This document shows, one piece after another, positions 21,864 through 33,100 of a stretch of DNA of 64,000 bases. The notes under the pieces are model-generated. The model did no database searches. It was not told where the DNA came from and saw nothing but the letters and a program-made list of their open reading frames with translations. The number at the start of each line of letters is the position of its first letter. The first letter of the stretch is position 1. Source of the DNA: Sphaerulina vaccinii (Eukaryota > Ascomycota > Dothideomycetes > Mycosphaerellales > Mycosphaerellaceae); NCBI GenBank assembly GCA_022570795.1, contig JAKUDP010000011.1, positions 1,860,001 to 1,924,000 on the forward strand, given 5' to 3'. A program made the position numbers and the translations under genes.

Positions 21864-23618
21864 GCTGTCTTACGGCCTCCTCTTCGTGCGTGTGTTGAGG
21901 TTGTAGAGCTGGCGGTGCGCAGTGGTATAGCTTTGGTGGAGTCCGTTAAAGGTACATGTGAACCACTTCTTTTGGATTCGAAAGACCAGATGTTCGAGCT
22001 CGTGTTAATGTTCGAACTCCTGGCCCTCGAGAAGAAGTAGAAGTAGAAGAAGCATGCGGTCATGGTGGACTTGTTATCGGTATTTGTTACGAGAAAGAGG
22101 GCGACAATCTACCGTGCTTTTTGGGTTGTTGTGCGAGGGGTGAAGATCAGCCTTCTCCACAGGGATCCGAAGTGGGCATCTTCCAACACTTCCACCTTTC
22201 TTCCCTTCTTACTGCATACCAAGACATGAACAACACATCGACGTTGCTGCTGGCGTTTGAGGAAGCGAGAGTGTGGGCGCCTTGGTCGTGAGACTGTCGA
22301 TGACAGGAAAATAGTCCTGAAGATCGGACGTCCGCAAGACTCGCGCTCACAAGATGCGAGTGACTTCCTCGTTGTTCTCATCGCTAGGCAGTCACCTCAT
22401 GAGAGCATCAAGAGCAGGACCGAGAGAGTCTCGCTCTGAATTGTCAAACATCGGAAAACAATACTCTGTCAGCACGAGATACTCTCTGAGCTTGAGTGGA
22501 CACCAAGGCATCGTGTCTTCACGCGACATCGCAGCGGGGCCAGAGCGAGACGCTTGACGGCTAAGTGCAAGAGAAAGGAGAGGCTCGGCAAAGTGTTGAG
22601 ACTTCGAAATCAGGTTCGATGAAGCCACGTCCATTCAGTCTTCATATCTGCAAGCCATCGCGATCTTTCAGTCTGCTGTCCAGGCTGTCGGAAGAGTGTT
22701 GACTCTTGAAGATGGCTCTTCATACTCAAAACTTCAGTCATCGCTCTATCTTGGTGCCAAAATCGCGATATTCTTCCTCAACGACGATACCATGGGCCAC
22801 TACCACTATTGGCGCGGTCACAGTCTTCGAGGGCATCTAGATGAAGGCAAAGAAGCCGCCTCCACGCTCAACAAAAATTATTTGACCATTTCAGACGACT
22901 TGCCAATATCGTGGTTTTAAGCTAGCGGCGGCTGTACCCGAGCCAATGGCACAAGTGAATGCAGCCACATCTGACTGATCCTGACCCCGACCATAACCCT
23001 GATCTGGTCGCTTTTGTTTGAGGCTTGGTGCGGTGTGGCTCTCTCGGTCTTCATCAAAGCCTAGAGACTTTATCACCTTCGTTCTCGATAGCTCGAAGAA
23101 GTAGGATTATGTTCATCAAATGGCATTGGAAGTCGCAAGCGAGATGGTCGCACGTTTAGTATGTCTGGCATGTCCATCGCCTTATTGTGGTGGAAGACAA
23201 CCATTCAACTTTCTGCCAACATTTCAGGTACATCCTGATGCTGAGGCTGTGAGTGTGGAAAGATCCAAATCTGGCAAGCCGAGCAATGCCAATCCTTTCC
23301 GCAAGAAGCTTCATGTATATGCTTATGGCTAGCGTCATATGTGAAGCCATCATATGTGAAGCCACGCGATCCTGCACATGTTTGCCCAGGCGACACCGAC
23401 GTCAAAGGATTCAACACCACGACCATACAGACGATGAAGAAGTTAGGCGTCCCAGGTTGAACTATTCATGGGTGACGATCATGAACTCGAGATAAATACA
23501 TAAGACTTGCTGCTGGCAGCCTGTTTCTGTGTCACCCTACCATCGACACATTAATATCGCATTGCCTCCAACACACGATCACTCCCAAGCATTTCGTCGC
23601 GATCTCAACGAAATCAAC
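21864..23618. other. Gene-poor interval with one possible coding remnant
   Basis: 1.75 kb with no confident gene. The only stretch that reads like protein is on the plus strand from 22600 to the stop at 22920 (about 107 codons, FQSAVQAVGRVLTLEDG, LGAKIAIFFLNDDTM), without an ATG start or a recognisable domain; it may be an exon or a decayed gene. The rest consists of short overlapping frames. Confidence 0.3.
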
Positions 23619-24101
23619 ATGCATTCCACAACAGCACTCTTCCTGCTTCTAAGCACAGCCCTAGCTTCAGCTGAAGTCCAAGTTCGTTTTCCCCATCTTC
23701 CTTCCCAACCAACAACAAGCCAACTAACATCTCCCCAACAGCGCCGCCAGGGCACAACAATAACCGACTAAAACGGCAACACTATCGCCAATGGTGGAAT
23801 TCAAGACACTACGACAACGCAGAACATCGCTACAGAATCCACGCAAGCCGGTGGCGGCACTACTTTCATGACTACTACCGATTCCCGTCCTCCAGGAGCA
23901 GAAAGTTCTGTGGCGATCATCATTGATGGTTCGACTATGTATGAGCCTGGCATTACTGCTGAAAGTGGTGGAGGAGGGATTACTTTCAAAAGTCAAACTG
24001 CGGTTGTGACTACGAGTACTAGTGGTGGTTTTGCTGCGAGGATTACTCAGGCGCCGGTTTTGGCTGGTGGAGCTGTGGCGTTGGCTTGGATGGCTATGTA
24101 G
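23619..24101 (+). pseudogene. Small secreted, probably GPI-anchored, protein gene with in-frame TAA
   Basis: ATG 23619 starts a signal peptide (TTALFLLLSTALASA). A 60-nt intron 23682-23741 (GTTCGT...CCAACAG, strong branch CCAACTAACATC) is phase 0. Downstream, the same frame continues as a Thr/Ser/Gly-rich chain to a hydrophobic tail (APVLAGGAVALAWMAM) that fits a GPI signal. Between them lies a single TAA at 23769-23771 in the context TITD-stop-NGNTI. Since everything on both sides is in one frame, this is either a nonsense mutation (CAA to TAA would do) in a cell-wall protein of about 140 residues or a readthrough case; mutation is more likely. No alternative splice site that removes the stop and keeps the frame was found. 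Confidence 0.6.
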
Positions 24102-24217
24102 ACTCGAAGATCGATGTTACGTAAGTTGCAAGCTCATTGTCAAGAGGTTTATAATATATGTAGGAGAATGAAGTGTATGGTATTGTGTTACTTGTACTGT
24201 CTGTCTGTCTGTCTGCA

Positions 24218-24421
24218 TCAATATAACCCCGCCTGGAACTCTTCTACTCCTGGCATCATTTCCTGTTGTGAAAGAATGCGCGCTGGAACATTCATGAAGA
24301 CATGTCGTTTGTAAGCGAAGCAGTTCGAGCAGCCTGACGTGTTGTGACCGCAGCTGTTACACCAAGTGCTCACTATCCCGCCTGAGTTGGTGGCACTGCA
24401 AGAGCAGCAAGACCAAGGCAT
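24218..24421 (-). CDS. Small Cys-rich putative zinc-binding protein
   Basis: 67 residues from ATG 24421. Begins MPWSCCSCSATNSGG and continues with WCNSCGHNTSGCSNC, i.e. a C-C-x-C ... C-x-x-C-x-H ... C-x-x-C pattern that could bind one or two zinc ions; the tail is Val/Met/Glu-rich. Fungal genomes carry many such one-domain proteins without known function. The upstream frame to 24619 lacks a better start. Read as a gene with moderate confidence because of the ordered cysteines in a short frame. Confidence 0.45.
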   Translation of the reverse strand: MPWSCCSCSATNSGGIVSTWCNSCGHNTSGCSNCFAYKRHVFMNVPARILSQQEMMPGVEEFQAGLY

Positions 24422-25093
24422 ATTAGTTGTTGTAAGAAGATATATTCTGTGATTGTCGAGAATGGATGAATCTAGGTTGGTGGCTGGGAACGCGACTGAA
24501 CAAGCTTTTTGAGTAGGTGAGGAACAAAGACCTTGACAGCTCGGCTGTAGATAACAGATCGATCGATCCATGTGCCATTGACTGCCAGCGTTTTTGATGC
24601 CTTTGTTGTGCAATGCCACGAACCCGGACCCTCTTCAAGATCGGCAGAATCAGACTCAGAGAGAGAACAAAGCGAGCTGGCCGGCTAGGAAGAGTCTGTG
24701 TGACAGATCTGGCTGGTCTGAAAATCGCCAAGACAGCGACGTTCCCACCGCATCCAGAGCGCTGGAGCTCGCCCAGGTAGACTGAACAATATGCAGTCCG
24801 TCCATGTGAACTTTCGACCCGCAAGGGATCCGCTGAAGTCTCTGTGACGTTGGAATTCAGGCAACGTGCATGAGCTGTAAGATTGGCGGCCCAGTCCCAG
24901 TCCATCAGTGCTGAGAGACAGGCCAGGCGGAGGTAGTCATTGCGACGCTTGGGCGAGCACCTTTTGAGTGGGGCACACTTCCTTCGTGATTGTTGCTCTC
25001 AAAGTTCTGGCCAAGGTGATTTGTACATCGAGGAACTATTGCCATAGTGAGATGTTCGTATCCATCCTTTTAAATTCAGACCAGGCTGAGAAG
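24422..25093. other. Intergenic, no gene seen
   Basis: 3' flank of the zinc-finger NLR gene and 5' flank of the small Cys-rich frame. A 160-codon minus-strand frame here (24423-24905) has no recognisable features. Confidence 0.4.
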
Positions 25094-28000
25094 CTAACCG
25101 CGCTCAAACTGCATGTCGTTACCTGCCACTTCAGGATGTACCACTAGCATGTGTCGTGTAAGAGCTTCATCCCATACAAATGTCATCTCTTTGGGACACA
25201 CAGGGCAGCGAAGCCTCGACTTGCGGCCGCTGTGAATAGTGTCCTCATGGTGGGTCAAGTCATAGGGCCGGGAGAATATCGTGTTGCATAGCTTGCCTGT
25301 GGAAGGGTTGACTCGGGTGCACTTGTGTGGTCCAGTCTGTGAGTTCCGAGGCATCGAGTCATCTATGGTATTGACAAATGATGGCGCAAGGACTTCGAGA
25401 CCTTCATCTTCTGGATAAGCGATAGCACCGGGAAAGGTCATGTACCTAGAGTCATAGAAGAGGTCCTCGAGCGGCACGTCCAGAGGGATAAGTGGCTGAC
25501 CTTGCGAGCCTGTCATTTTGACAAACACACCTGCTAACGATTGAGAAAGTGTACCAGCCGGACATGGCCGCATGACTTGTGTGCCATCGATCCAGATAGC
25601 TTTGAACAAGATACCTTCGAGTGCCTCTGGAATCAAGTCGTGACGATCCTCGAAATAGTTGTAATACACGTCTCTGGCACGGTATCTGGCTAGCAGCACG
25701 GCCAATTCCTGCTGACCATGCGACACGCACAAGGGCGAGGATAGCAGCATGACGCTTGCGCCGGATGTCAACAAGAGTTCAGCGCAACGGAAGTGTCTCT
25801 GGTCAGCACCTCGCGCATGCTTCACAATGATTTCTAGGGTCCTCTCCTGGCCTAACAAGATCGAGTCTGGCGGTATTTGAATTTCGTGCAGGAGATACTT
25901 CACACTGTTGGGTTCGCCTGCCCTCAGAGCAGCGGAAAATGCGATATCGGCGTTGTCTCCCAGCATTTCCACGTCTGACTTCAGCAGCATGTGAAGTAGA
26001 GTGGTAGGTCCATGTCGAGCAGCTATGCTGACTGGCGGTTCGCTGCGACCATCGGCGGAGGCATATATCTTTGCTCCTGCAGCAAGTAGTAAGCCTACAG
26101 TCGTTTCATCCTTCTCTTCACACGCGCTCTGCAATGCTGAAAGGCTTGTACCTGATACAAAATCCGGGTCAGCTCCTTTCGCGAGGAGAAGTTCCACCAG
26201 CATTGCTGGAAGCCTTGCACCATCGCACGCCTCCGCAATCGTTTGTAATGCGGTAGGATACCCACATCCCACAAGGTTAGGGTCTGCTCCGTGCTCGAGC
26301 AGTAGGTAAATGATCTGCTCAGAGGATCGCACGAGATTGCTTCGCGCCATCCTTTGTTCGTACCATGTGGTGCAGGCGAGCTGAAGCGGTGTCACACTGC
26401 ATCTGTCACAATGGGTCAAACAGCTTGCGAACAGATCATCTGTCATTGCGAAGACGTCATCAGGAAGTCCGAGCAAGTCGTCAACAGCACAGTCCAGAGT
26501 ATCGAGACTTTCCAACTCGCCGAATATCTGCTGTTTCGTTGTCATTTTGGCAACAGACACTGCACTACCCAGACCTTCGTGTTCAAAGCCATATGCGTTG
26601 GGGTCTACTCCAAGTTGCAGGAGAACTTTCACGATTCGTATATCACCTTTCTGGCACGCCACCTGCAGTAGAGTGCGCTCACATGTCTCATGAAATTGGA
26701 CTTGGTGATTTGCATTGGCTTGAAGCAGCGCAACCATGACGTCTTGGTTCCAGATGTTGCTTGCGATCTGTAGTGAAGTTTTTCTACCATACCCACCGAG
26801 CTCTGTGTCCGCACCTGCTGTTAATAACAGCTTGACTATTGTTTCTCGAGCTTCTTGAAGAGCTTTGTCCTCGGAGTGCGTCGAGTTGTCGATGCGTCCT
26901 TCGCTGGCCAGTACCACTGCGCTGCCGTGGAATTCATCTCCGCACGCTATGTTCAGCGCAGTTCTCCTTAGGTACGTGTAGAGAGAGGTGTTGGCGCCTG
27001 CCACGAGCAGCGCCTTGACAAGAGATACATCGCCAGCTGCAGAAGCCATTTGAAGTGGGAATCCTTCCCATGGATCTTCGGTGTTGGGATCTGCACCATG
27101 GTTTAGAAGACGTTCGACGGCCTTCGTGTGACCGCGGTAGCAAGCAACCGCCAGCACAGTACTTGCGGGAGTGAGATGCGTCGAATACACAGACTCTGAG
27201 TGATAATGATAATTTGCGAGACCTAGTCTCGCAGGGAAGATCAGGTCTTGACCGAAATGCTGATGGTCTAAACCGAAGTTTGGGTCCGCGCCTGCATCAA
27301 GCAGCAGCTGAACAACATCAACATGTCCGTAGCAAGCCGCACCTGCTAGAGAAAGTCCGATGTCTAACGGCGATAGTGGCGCGTGCCTAGCTAGGAGAGC
27401 CTGGACAGTTTGCAGCAGACCCAGAGAGCTTGCCAATATCAAGCCGCATACCTCAGGCGACAACGCAGCTAAGTTTCCAGCTAAAGTGTCACCACGAAAA
27501 GCAGAGTCTGAGCCCACGGATAGCCAGAACCTGAGCACAGATCGGTTCGTGAAGATCATCTCATGTAAGCCGTGGGTCGCCATGTCAGGAAGGAGCCCCT
27601 CGGCCTTCCGCTGATAATTCATCCATATACATGCCTGTGGCAGCAGCGGATATCGAGCCTGGAATGTCTTAGGCACATCGAGTGGCACAGTGATAGGTTG
27701 TAAGGCGTTGTCAATAGATTGTTGTGTCGTACAAACAGGCCAGAAATACGAGACAACTCCAGTTTCACGCGCGCGTCTACGCATGGCTTCGTCTTCTCTT
27801 TCAAATGCTTCCAGGCAATGAAGCAAATATGCAATGCAATCTTGCGTGATAAGATATGCCGCTTCTGATTCGATCAAGTGGAAGTTCGACTGACACCGTT
27901 CGGACACAAGGTATTCTTTAACAGAATGATGGGCCAGGATGATCTTCTGTCCTTGAATCTGGACAAGGGATGACATGCTGTCGATGAGTGCCTCGATCGC

Positions 28001-29209
28001 TATGCGGCTTGCTTCGTCCACGTAAGGTTTCATGACGTGGTTCGTGATGCATGCGTCGCGTAATGCTCGAACTGTCAGATCCCCGTCAAGAAAGGCCAGC
28101 CACCGAAGTGCTGTCTTTACTTCGTGCACCTTTTCAAAGTCTCTGAGAATCCTTTCGTAGGTCTCGTCCAATGTTTTCGGAAGGTTCTGCAGTGTGTTCG
28201 TGATATATTTCGTGTTGAGTACTCTCAGACGCCTGATCTGATCCAACTGGCAATGGACCCAGCGAAACATTCCGTCCGAGCTACTGGTCAGTGTGTTGCG
28301 GATATCGTCCTTGGTCTCTTCGGGAAGGCGTCGTAAACTATCGCTCCGACCAAGTTCGTTCTGAACGTAGATAGCAATGTCCGCATCGACTGACTTCGCC
28401 TCGACCTGCACGACAGCTGTGCTCCATCTTTTCATGAAGCGGTCGATATCAAGCTCTCTTCTGCTGGTTATCAGGAGCTTCAGGTTAGGACAGGCCGAGC
28501 TAATCGACTTCAAGCCAAGCATGATCTCCTCCCGGTTCCGCAGCTCTTCTGGACACTCGTCTAGTGCATCAATGAAAAGATAAGCCGATTTATGCGAAGT
28601 CAAGATAGCCACAAGCACTGCCTGTAGTATCTCTGGGTGCCTTTGATTCTTCTCGTGAGCTGATCGAAGCTCTGAAGGCACGAAGTCATGTAGGAGCAAC
28701 TGTGAGATCGTGGACAGTAAAAGGTTCCGGTAAGTCTGTTTGGCAGTGTCTCGAAATGAGAAGTAGAAGTAGGCAAAAGGCGTCCGCGCTGCATTTGAAA
28801 GGGTTGTCCTAATGTTCTCAATGATCGTGGAGCATAGCACAGTCTTCGAGCAGCCGGCTTTTCCATGGAGCCAGAGAACATTTTATAGGCCTTCATTCCA
28901 CTTCCGGTATGCTGGCAGGTCTAACAACCACAATCCAGTCCCTGGCTCGTGCTTCCTTCGAGCCTTATGGTGTTCGTCACTGGAGTCAGGTGCATCGAGC
29001 CAGTGCCGTAGCTGGCTGACAGAGACCGTCGTACTGGATGAGGCGTTGTGATGATGATGATGATAGTGGTTGTGAACACCGCCCTCGACGTTGCCATTGA
29101 TCTGCTGGGCGTAATCACCAAATCTCATGCTCTCAACATTGTAGACGTGAGTGCCTCCGGCACGTCCGTCGCCAGCGTGCAGGCTGCCGTCCATAGATTC
29201 CTCCGACAT
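25094..29209 (-). pseudogene. NLR-like protein (motif-NACHT-ankyrin-C2H2), split by one in-frame TAA
   Basis: STAND/NLR-type receptor of the fungal non-self-recognition kind. ATG 29209; frame continues to 25094 except for TAA at 28885-28883, so about 1370 sense codons. Order: short Gly-rich start; Q/N/G-rich block at residues 20-49 (core FGDYAQQINGNVEGG); linker HWLDAPD...ARRKHEPGTG.W; the stop (EGL-stop-NVLWL); Walker A GKAGCSKT; Walker B YLFIDALDECPEE; TSRRELDI; winged-helix region with LPKTLDETYERIL and LAHHSVKEYLVS; then many ankyrin repeats (for example GADPN.E.P..G..L..A...G....V..LL..GA). The last 77 residues hold two C2H2-type fingers (KCTRVNPSTGKLC...SRPYDLTHHE...H and CPVC...LTRHMLVVH). 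The downstream neighbour is a paralogue in the same orientation. A start behind the stop would need a GTG, so the 1248-codon part is unlikely to be made alone unless from an internal ATG. Confidence 0.85.
29063..29152 (-). other. Candidate amyloid-type signalling motif of the first NLR-like gene
   Basis: Thirty residues (20-49) with about two thirds identity to the block at 33015-33104, while the flanks differ. Pattern: H-x-Y-N-x-x-S-M-x-F-x-D-Y-A-Q-Q-x-N-G-N-x-x-G-G-V-H-x-H-Y. Rich in Q, N, G and aromatic residues, ending in G-G, and lying at the extreme N-terminus in place of an effector domain, as amyloid motifs do in other fungal NLRs. Its amyloid nature is inference. Confidence 0.45.
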
Positions 29210-29563
29210 TTCCTATAAGACCACATGGTACCGTGGGTTCTACTTTTGTAGGGGCCATGAGTCCATAGGTCAAAGTCAAGTAAGAACGTCTGTCCATTGT
29301 CAATATCGCAAAGCTGAGGCTGAACTTTAGAGATGGAGGTTCAAGGACTGCTCAGCCCCACTGCTGGCTCCACTGTCGAATGCCACTGTGATTGGACGCC
29401 ACTTGGCGGCTATGCATCGGCCGACCTGCATAAGATGGAGCCAGTAGTCGGAGTACAGAAGAGCTCTTGGAGCATCTTGAGATGCCTATGAATGAGCTGG
29501 GTGGCAAGCTCGCAAGATCATATTAGTCTCGCGGGTGCGACAGCTTCTAGAGATACTGTCTTG

Positions 29564-30165
29564 TTAGCGCTGCTCTTGCTCCCTCACTCGACATTCTCGG
29601 TCTGGATCATTATCAGAAATCGAAGCTATACCTATTCTTAGCCGAACGTGCCTCATATGGCGACGATAGCTCTCTCTGTTCGACTTGGAAACGACAGCAC
29701 GCTCATCCGGCTTGTCGGCCTCTATCGATGCGTCAAAAGCTACTCGTTCGCCTTCGCATCTTGCACAGGGGTGATCCGTGATGTCGGTCTCAGCCGCTCG
29801 AACGGCGAGTGAGTCCTGAATGAACATGTGTTTGATGAAGCTGCAAGCCTCTCCGTTCAAGGCTATGGCGTCCAGAATGGCTCGGGTAGTGAGATGTGAT
29901 GGATTCCGATTGCACGGCAGCATTGGACCTCATAAGTCGAAGTGCAAGGCGCGGATGCTGTTTGAAAGGATAAGGCATATCGTCCTCCATAATCGCGTGT
30001 CCATTGATGCCTTTGATATTCACCGTATAGAAAATTGTGCGATATCCAGCCGCCATGACGCGTCTTGCAGAACCATCATATCCGTGAGCAATTGCCAGAT
30101 CCAGCAGGCTGTCGAGATAGCTGTCGTCGGCATCGTAACTTGCCTAGACTACAGCACATGCAAGA
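29564..30165 (-). pseudogene. Coding-like remnant, possibly the broken tail of the second NLR-like gene
   Basis: Directly downstream of the stop at 30168. Two consecutive protein-like frames on the minus strand: first (about 30150-29920) SYDADDSYLDSLLDLAIAHG, RRVMAAGYRTIFYTVNIKG, MEDDMPYPFKQHPRLALRL; then, shifted by one frame, TRAILDAIALNGEACSFIKH and a charged tail ending at a TAA (29564). The first has an ankyrin-like L..A...G....A..V...GY. An unrecognised intron near 30160 plus a frameshift near 29925 would join them to the receptor gene. Alternatively a small independent dead gene. Confidence 0.35.
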
Positions 30166-30167
30166 CT

Positions 30168-33100
30168 TCAATGTAGCTTCTGCCTCTTGTGGTTCGTGTC
30201 ATGCTGGGACGGTACAGGTGATCTGCTTGCAGGTATGGATACAAAGGCCGACCGGTCTGCTGGCGTTTCCGTATGCAGTGCCGGTTGCCAATCTATAAGT
30301 TCAGGACAAGGAGCCAGTTCTGACGCTGAATATGGTGGTTGCGATGGACGAGTAGTGAGACAGCTGCCTTCATACCGTGCCAACCAAAGATCCACTTTCG
30401 ACGCCATATATGGTGGCGATGGAAGGATACTAGAGCAGTAGCCTTCGGACCGTGCCACCCAAGGGCGCAGAGCACTTGGCTTCACACCAGCCCATAGTAG
30501 CATACTCGTGATTGCTTCTGCACTTCGATCAGGATGTTCGAAACTGGGTCGACCTTTACGCCAAGAATCTTGCAAAGACTTGCAGACCATCGTTTGTATG
30601 TATTCATGCCTGTTGAGGTAAGGTTCCGCTCCCACTTTTAGAAGCGTTTTGACATGCTCCCACTCAGAGCCACATACTCGTTCGTCCAGATGTGACACAT
30701 CTTTCAATATCTCAAATTCGTTTCGCGCTGCGCCTGGTTCAGTATGGCTGGCAAGCAGAACTTGCATCATGTTATGGTTCCCGTTCATGATCGCTTCAAT
30801 CAAGGAATTCGTCGGCCACCCATCGTGTACGTGTTGCAACTTGACATCAGCGCCCATATCGATGAGCCGCCGCAACGATTCTTTTCCGTTAGTCCTTATG
30901 GCATGGATCAAGGCTATGCCTAGACTCTCTGCTTCAGGTGGTAGATACTTGCTCTGATCGAGAAGTGTAATTGCAGTGGCTGGAAGATTCTCGGTACTTG
31001 CTATAAGAATCGGGAGACCTCCAGAAGTGGCATCCTCGCGACACCTCGAAAGCCATTTCATCTCGCCGTTGTTATCCAATGCTTCGCTTATCACACACCA
31101 GAACTTCATGGCTCTGTGCTGGGTAAACAATTTGAACTGAAGGCCTTGGGAGTGGTCCGACATGAAGCATGTCTCGGCGACGCGCTGATATTGTGTCCAC
31201 CGGCTCGCCCAGCGCAGGAGCGGAAATGTGCAGAGGAGCTCCCAGTCCAAGACGTCGTCCGTTCCACGATGCTCAAACGGAGGCGAGGAATCCTCGAAGT
31301 CGAAGACGTGGGGAGCTGGAGCACCTGGGTTGTAGGCGTCGGCTTCTCGTAAATCATGGCGGTTGAAGTCAAAGTTCCTGAATCTTCTGGACGTAGTGAA
31401 GCCTAGGCGCCTGTGTACGCCGTGGCTACAGACTGTGAACATCTCGTCCTCCTCATGGCAGGGGCCAGAGCATTGTGCAGCTCCCAGCGCATCACTGACT
31501 GTATGGTGCACGAGACCACTATCAGGATCGGGGAAGCTATATGGCTCTCTAGTCGTCATTTCCAGTGTCAAGATTCCCTCCTCGGGCTCGTCGTGGCGGC
31601 GTGTATGTTCTGACGAATCAAGGCTAAAATCCGTGGCCCAAGTGTGCCGAGAGTACACCTCGGAGCAATGTAACAGGTATGCTAAACAACTTTGCGCCAG
31701 AAGAACCTGGCAATGAGCATTCATGCAGAAGAAGGCTGCGCTTCCGCTCTCGACACGTTCCGAGACCAGATATTCTTTCACGGAATAATGCGCCAGGGTC
31801 ACTATAGCACTGTCGTCGAATTGTGCCTCACGAGCAGTAGAGTTGTCGTTTCGCGACGTTCCAGACAGGTCCTCAACTTCGATCAGGGACGACATGCCTT
31901 CGATCAAAACACGAAAGGCGTACTGGTTCTCTTCGTCTACGAATGGTGTTTGGTCGTGCCTTGTGGCACAGGCCGTTTGCAATTGCAAGATCGTCAAAGG
32001 CTCCTGCGTGAAAGTGAGCCAGCACAAAGCCAACTTCGCTTCCTCTACTTTGTCGTAATTCAGCAAAATGCGCTCATATGTCTCATCTAAGGAAGCTGGA
32101 AGATTTCGAAGCGCTTCAGTGATGTTCGTGATGGTTGGCACTCTCACGTTGGTGATCTGTCTCAAGACACAGTCAGCCCACCGGAACCTGTCAAGGTCAG
32201 CATATTCAGACGATGAGTGCGAAGTTTCAACCCACATGCCATCTGCCCGAGTGGTGATTTCGTTTTGCACCAAGGTCTTCACAGAGGCCGGGAGGATGCG
32301 AAGAGCTCTGCGTCTGTGTAGCTGAGTCGTAACATATTGTCGAATGTCTGCATCAACGGACTTTGCTTCAACCCTCAATATAGTGATACGAGGACTCCTC
32401 ATGGCCTCCTCTATATCAGCTTCTCTCCTGCTTGTTACAAGCAAGCTCAAGTTGGGGGATTTTAGTAGCAGAGTCTTAAGACCGCACAAGATCTCTTCTC
32501 GGAACTCGTTTCTCGTAGGACTCTCGTCTACAGCATCCACCACCACGTAGCTCGGTCCAGAAGTTGACAACATGGCCACCAAGTCAGCTTCCAGTGACTG
32601 GGCATCTTTGCATTTGCGCTCAAATGCCTTCGATGCCCCGGGAGACGTCGGGCCATTCCCTAATAGTTGTGAGAATATCGAGGCCAGGAGACTCTGATAA
32701 CTCTGTTTCCTAGTATCGCGAAAGGTGAAGTAGAAATACGCCAGCTGAGCTCGCGTGACCCCACTAATGTGCTCCCTCAGGTTCTCGATAATGGTCGAAC
32801 ACAAGACTGTCTTGCAACAGCCCGCCTTACCATAGAGCCACAGCATTTGAGTAGCTCCAGCACGCCAAGTCTTGTACGCGTGGCTGTCCAAAAACCATTG
32901 GCCTGTCCCTGGTTCATGTTTCCTGCGAGCTTCGATGTGGTCAAACTCTGTGTCCGGAGCATCCAGCCACTCCCGTACATCACCAGCAGTTGCTACTTTT
33001 CCAGTAGAGGCGCTGTAGTGATGGTGGACGCCTCCGGCTATGTTGCCGTTGTACTGTTGTGCATAGTCGGCGAATGTCATGCTTTGCATATTATAGGTAT

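Noticed and set aside
23682..23810. Longer intron to remove the TAA in the GPI-type protein
   Set aside because: The later AG sites (for example TTCAAG near 23803) shift the frame away from the downstream coding part.
28840..28842. Start of the NACHT protein at a GTG right behind the TAA
   Set aside because: This codon lies inside the Walker A region (KT-V-L) and eukaryotic nuclear genes rarely start with GTG; the gene is better read as one frame from 29209 with an internal stop.
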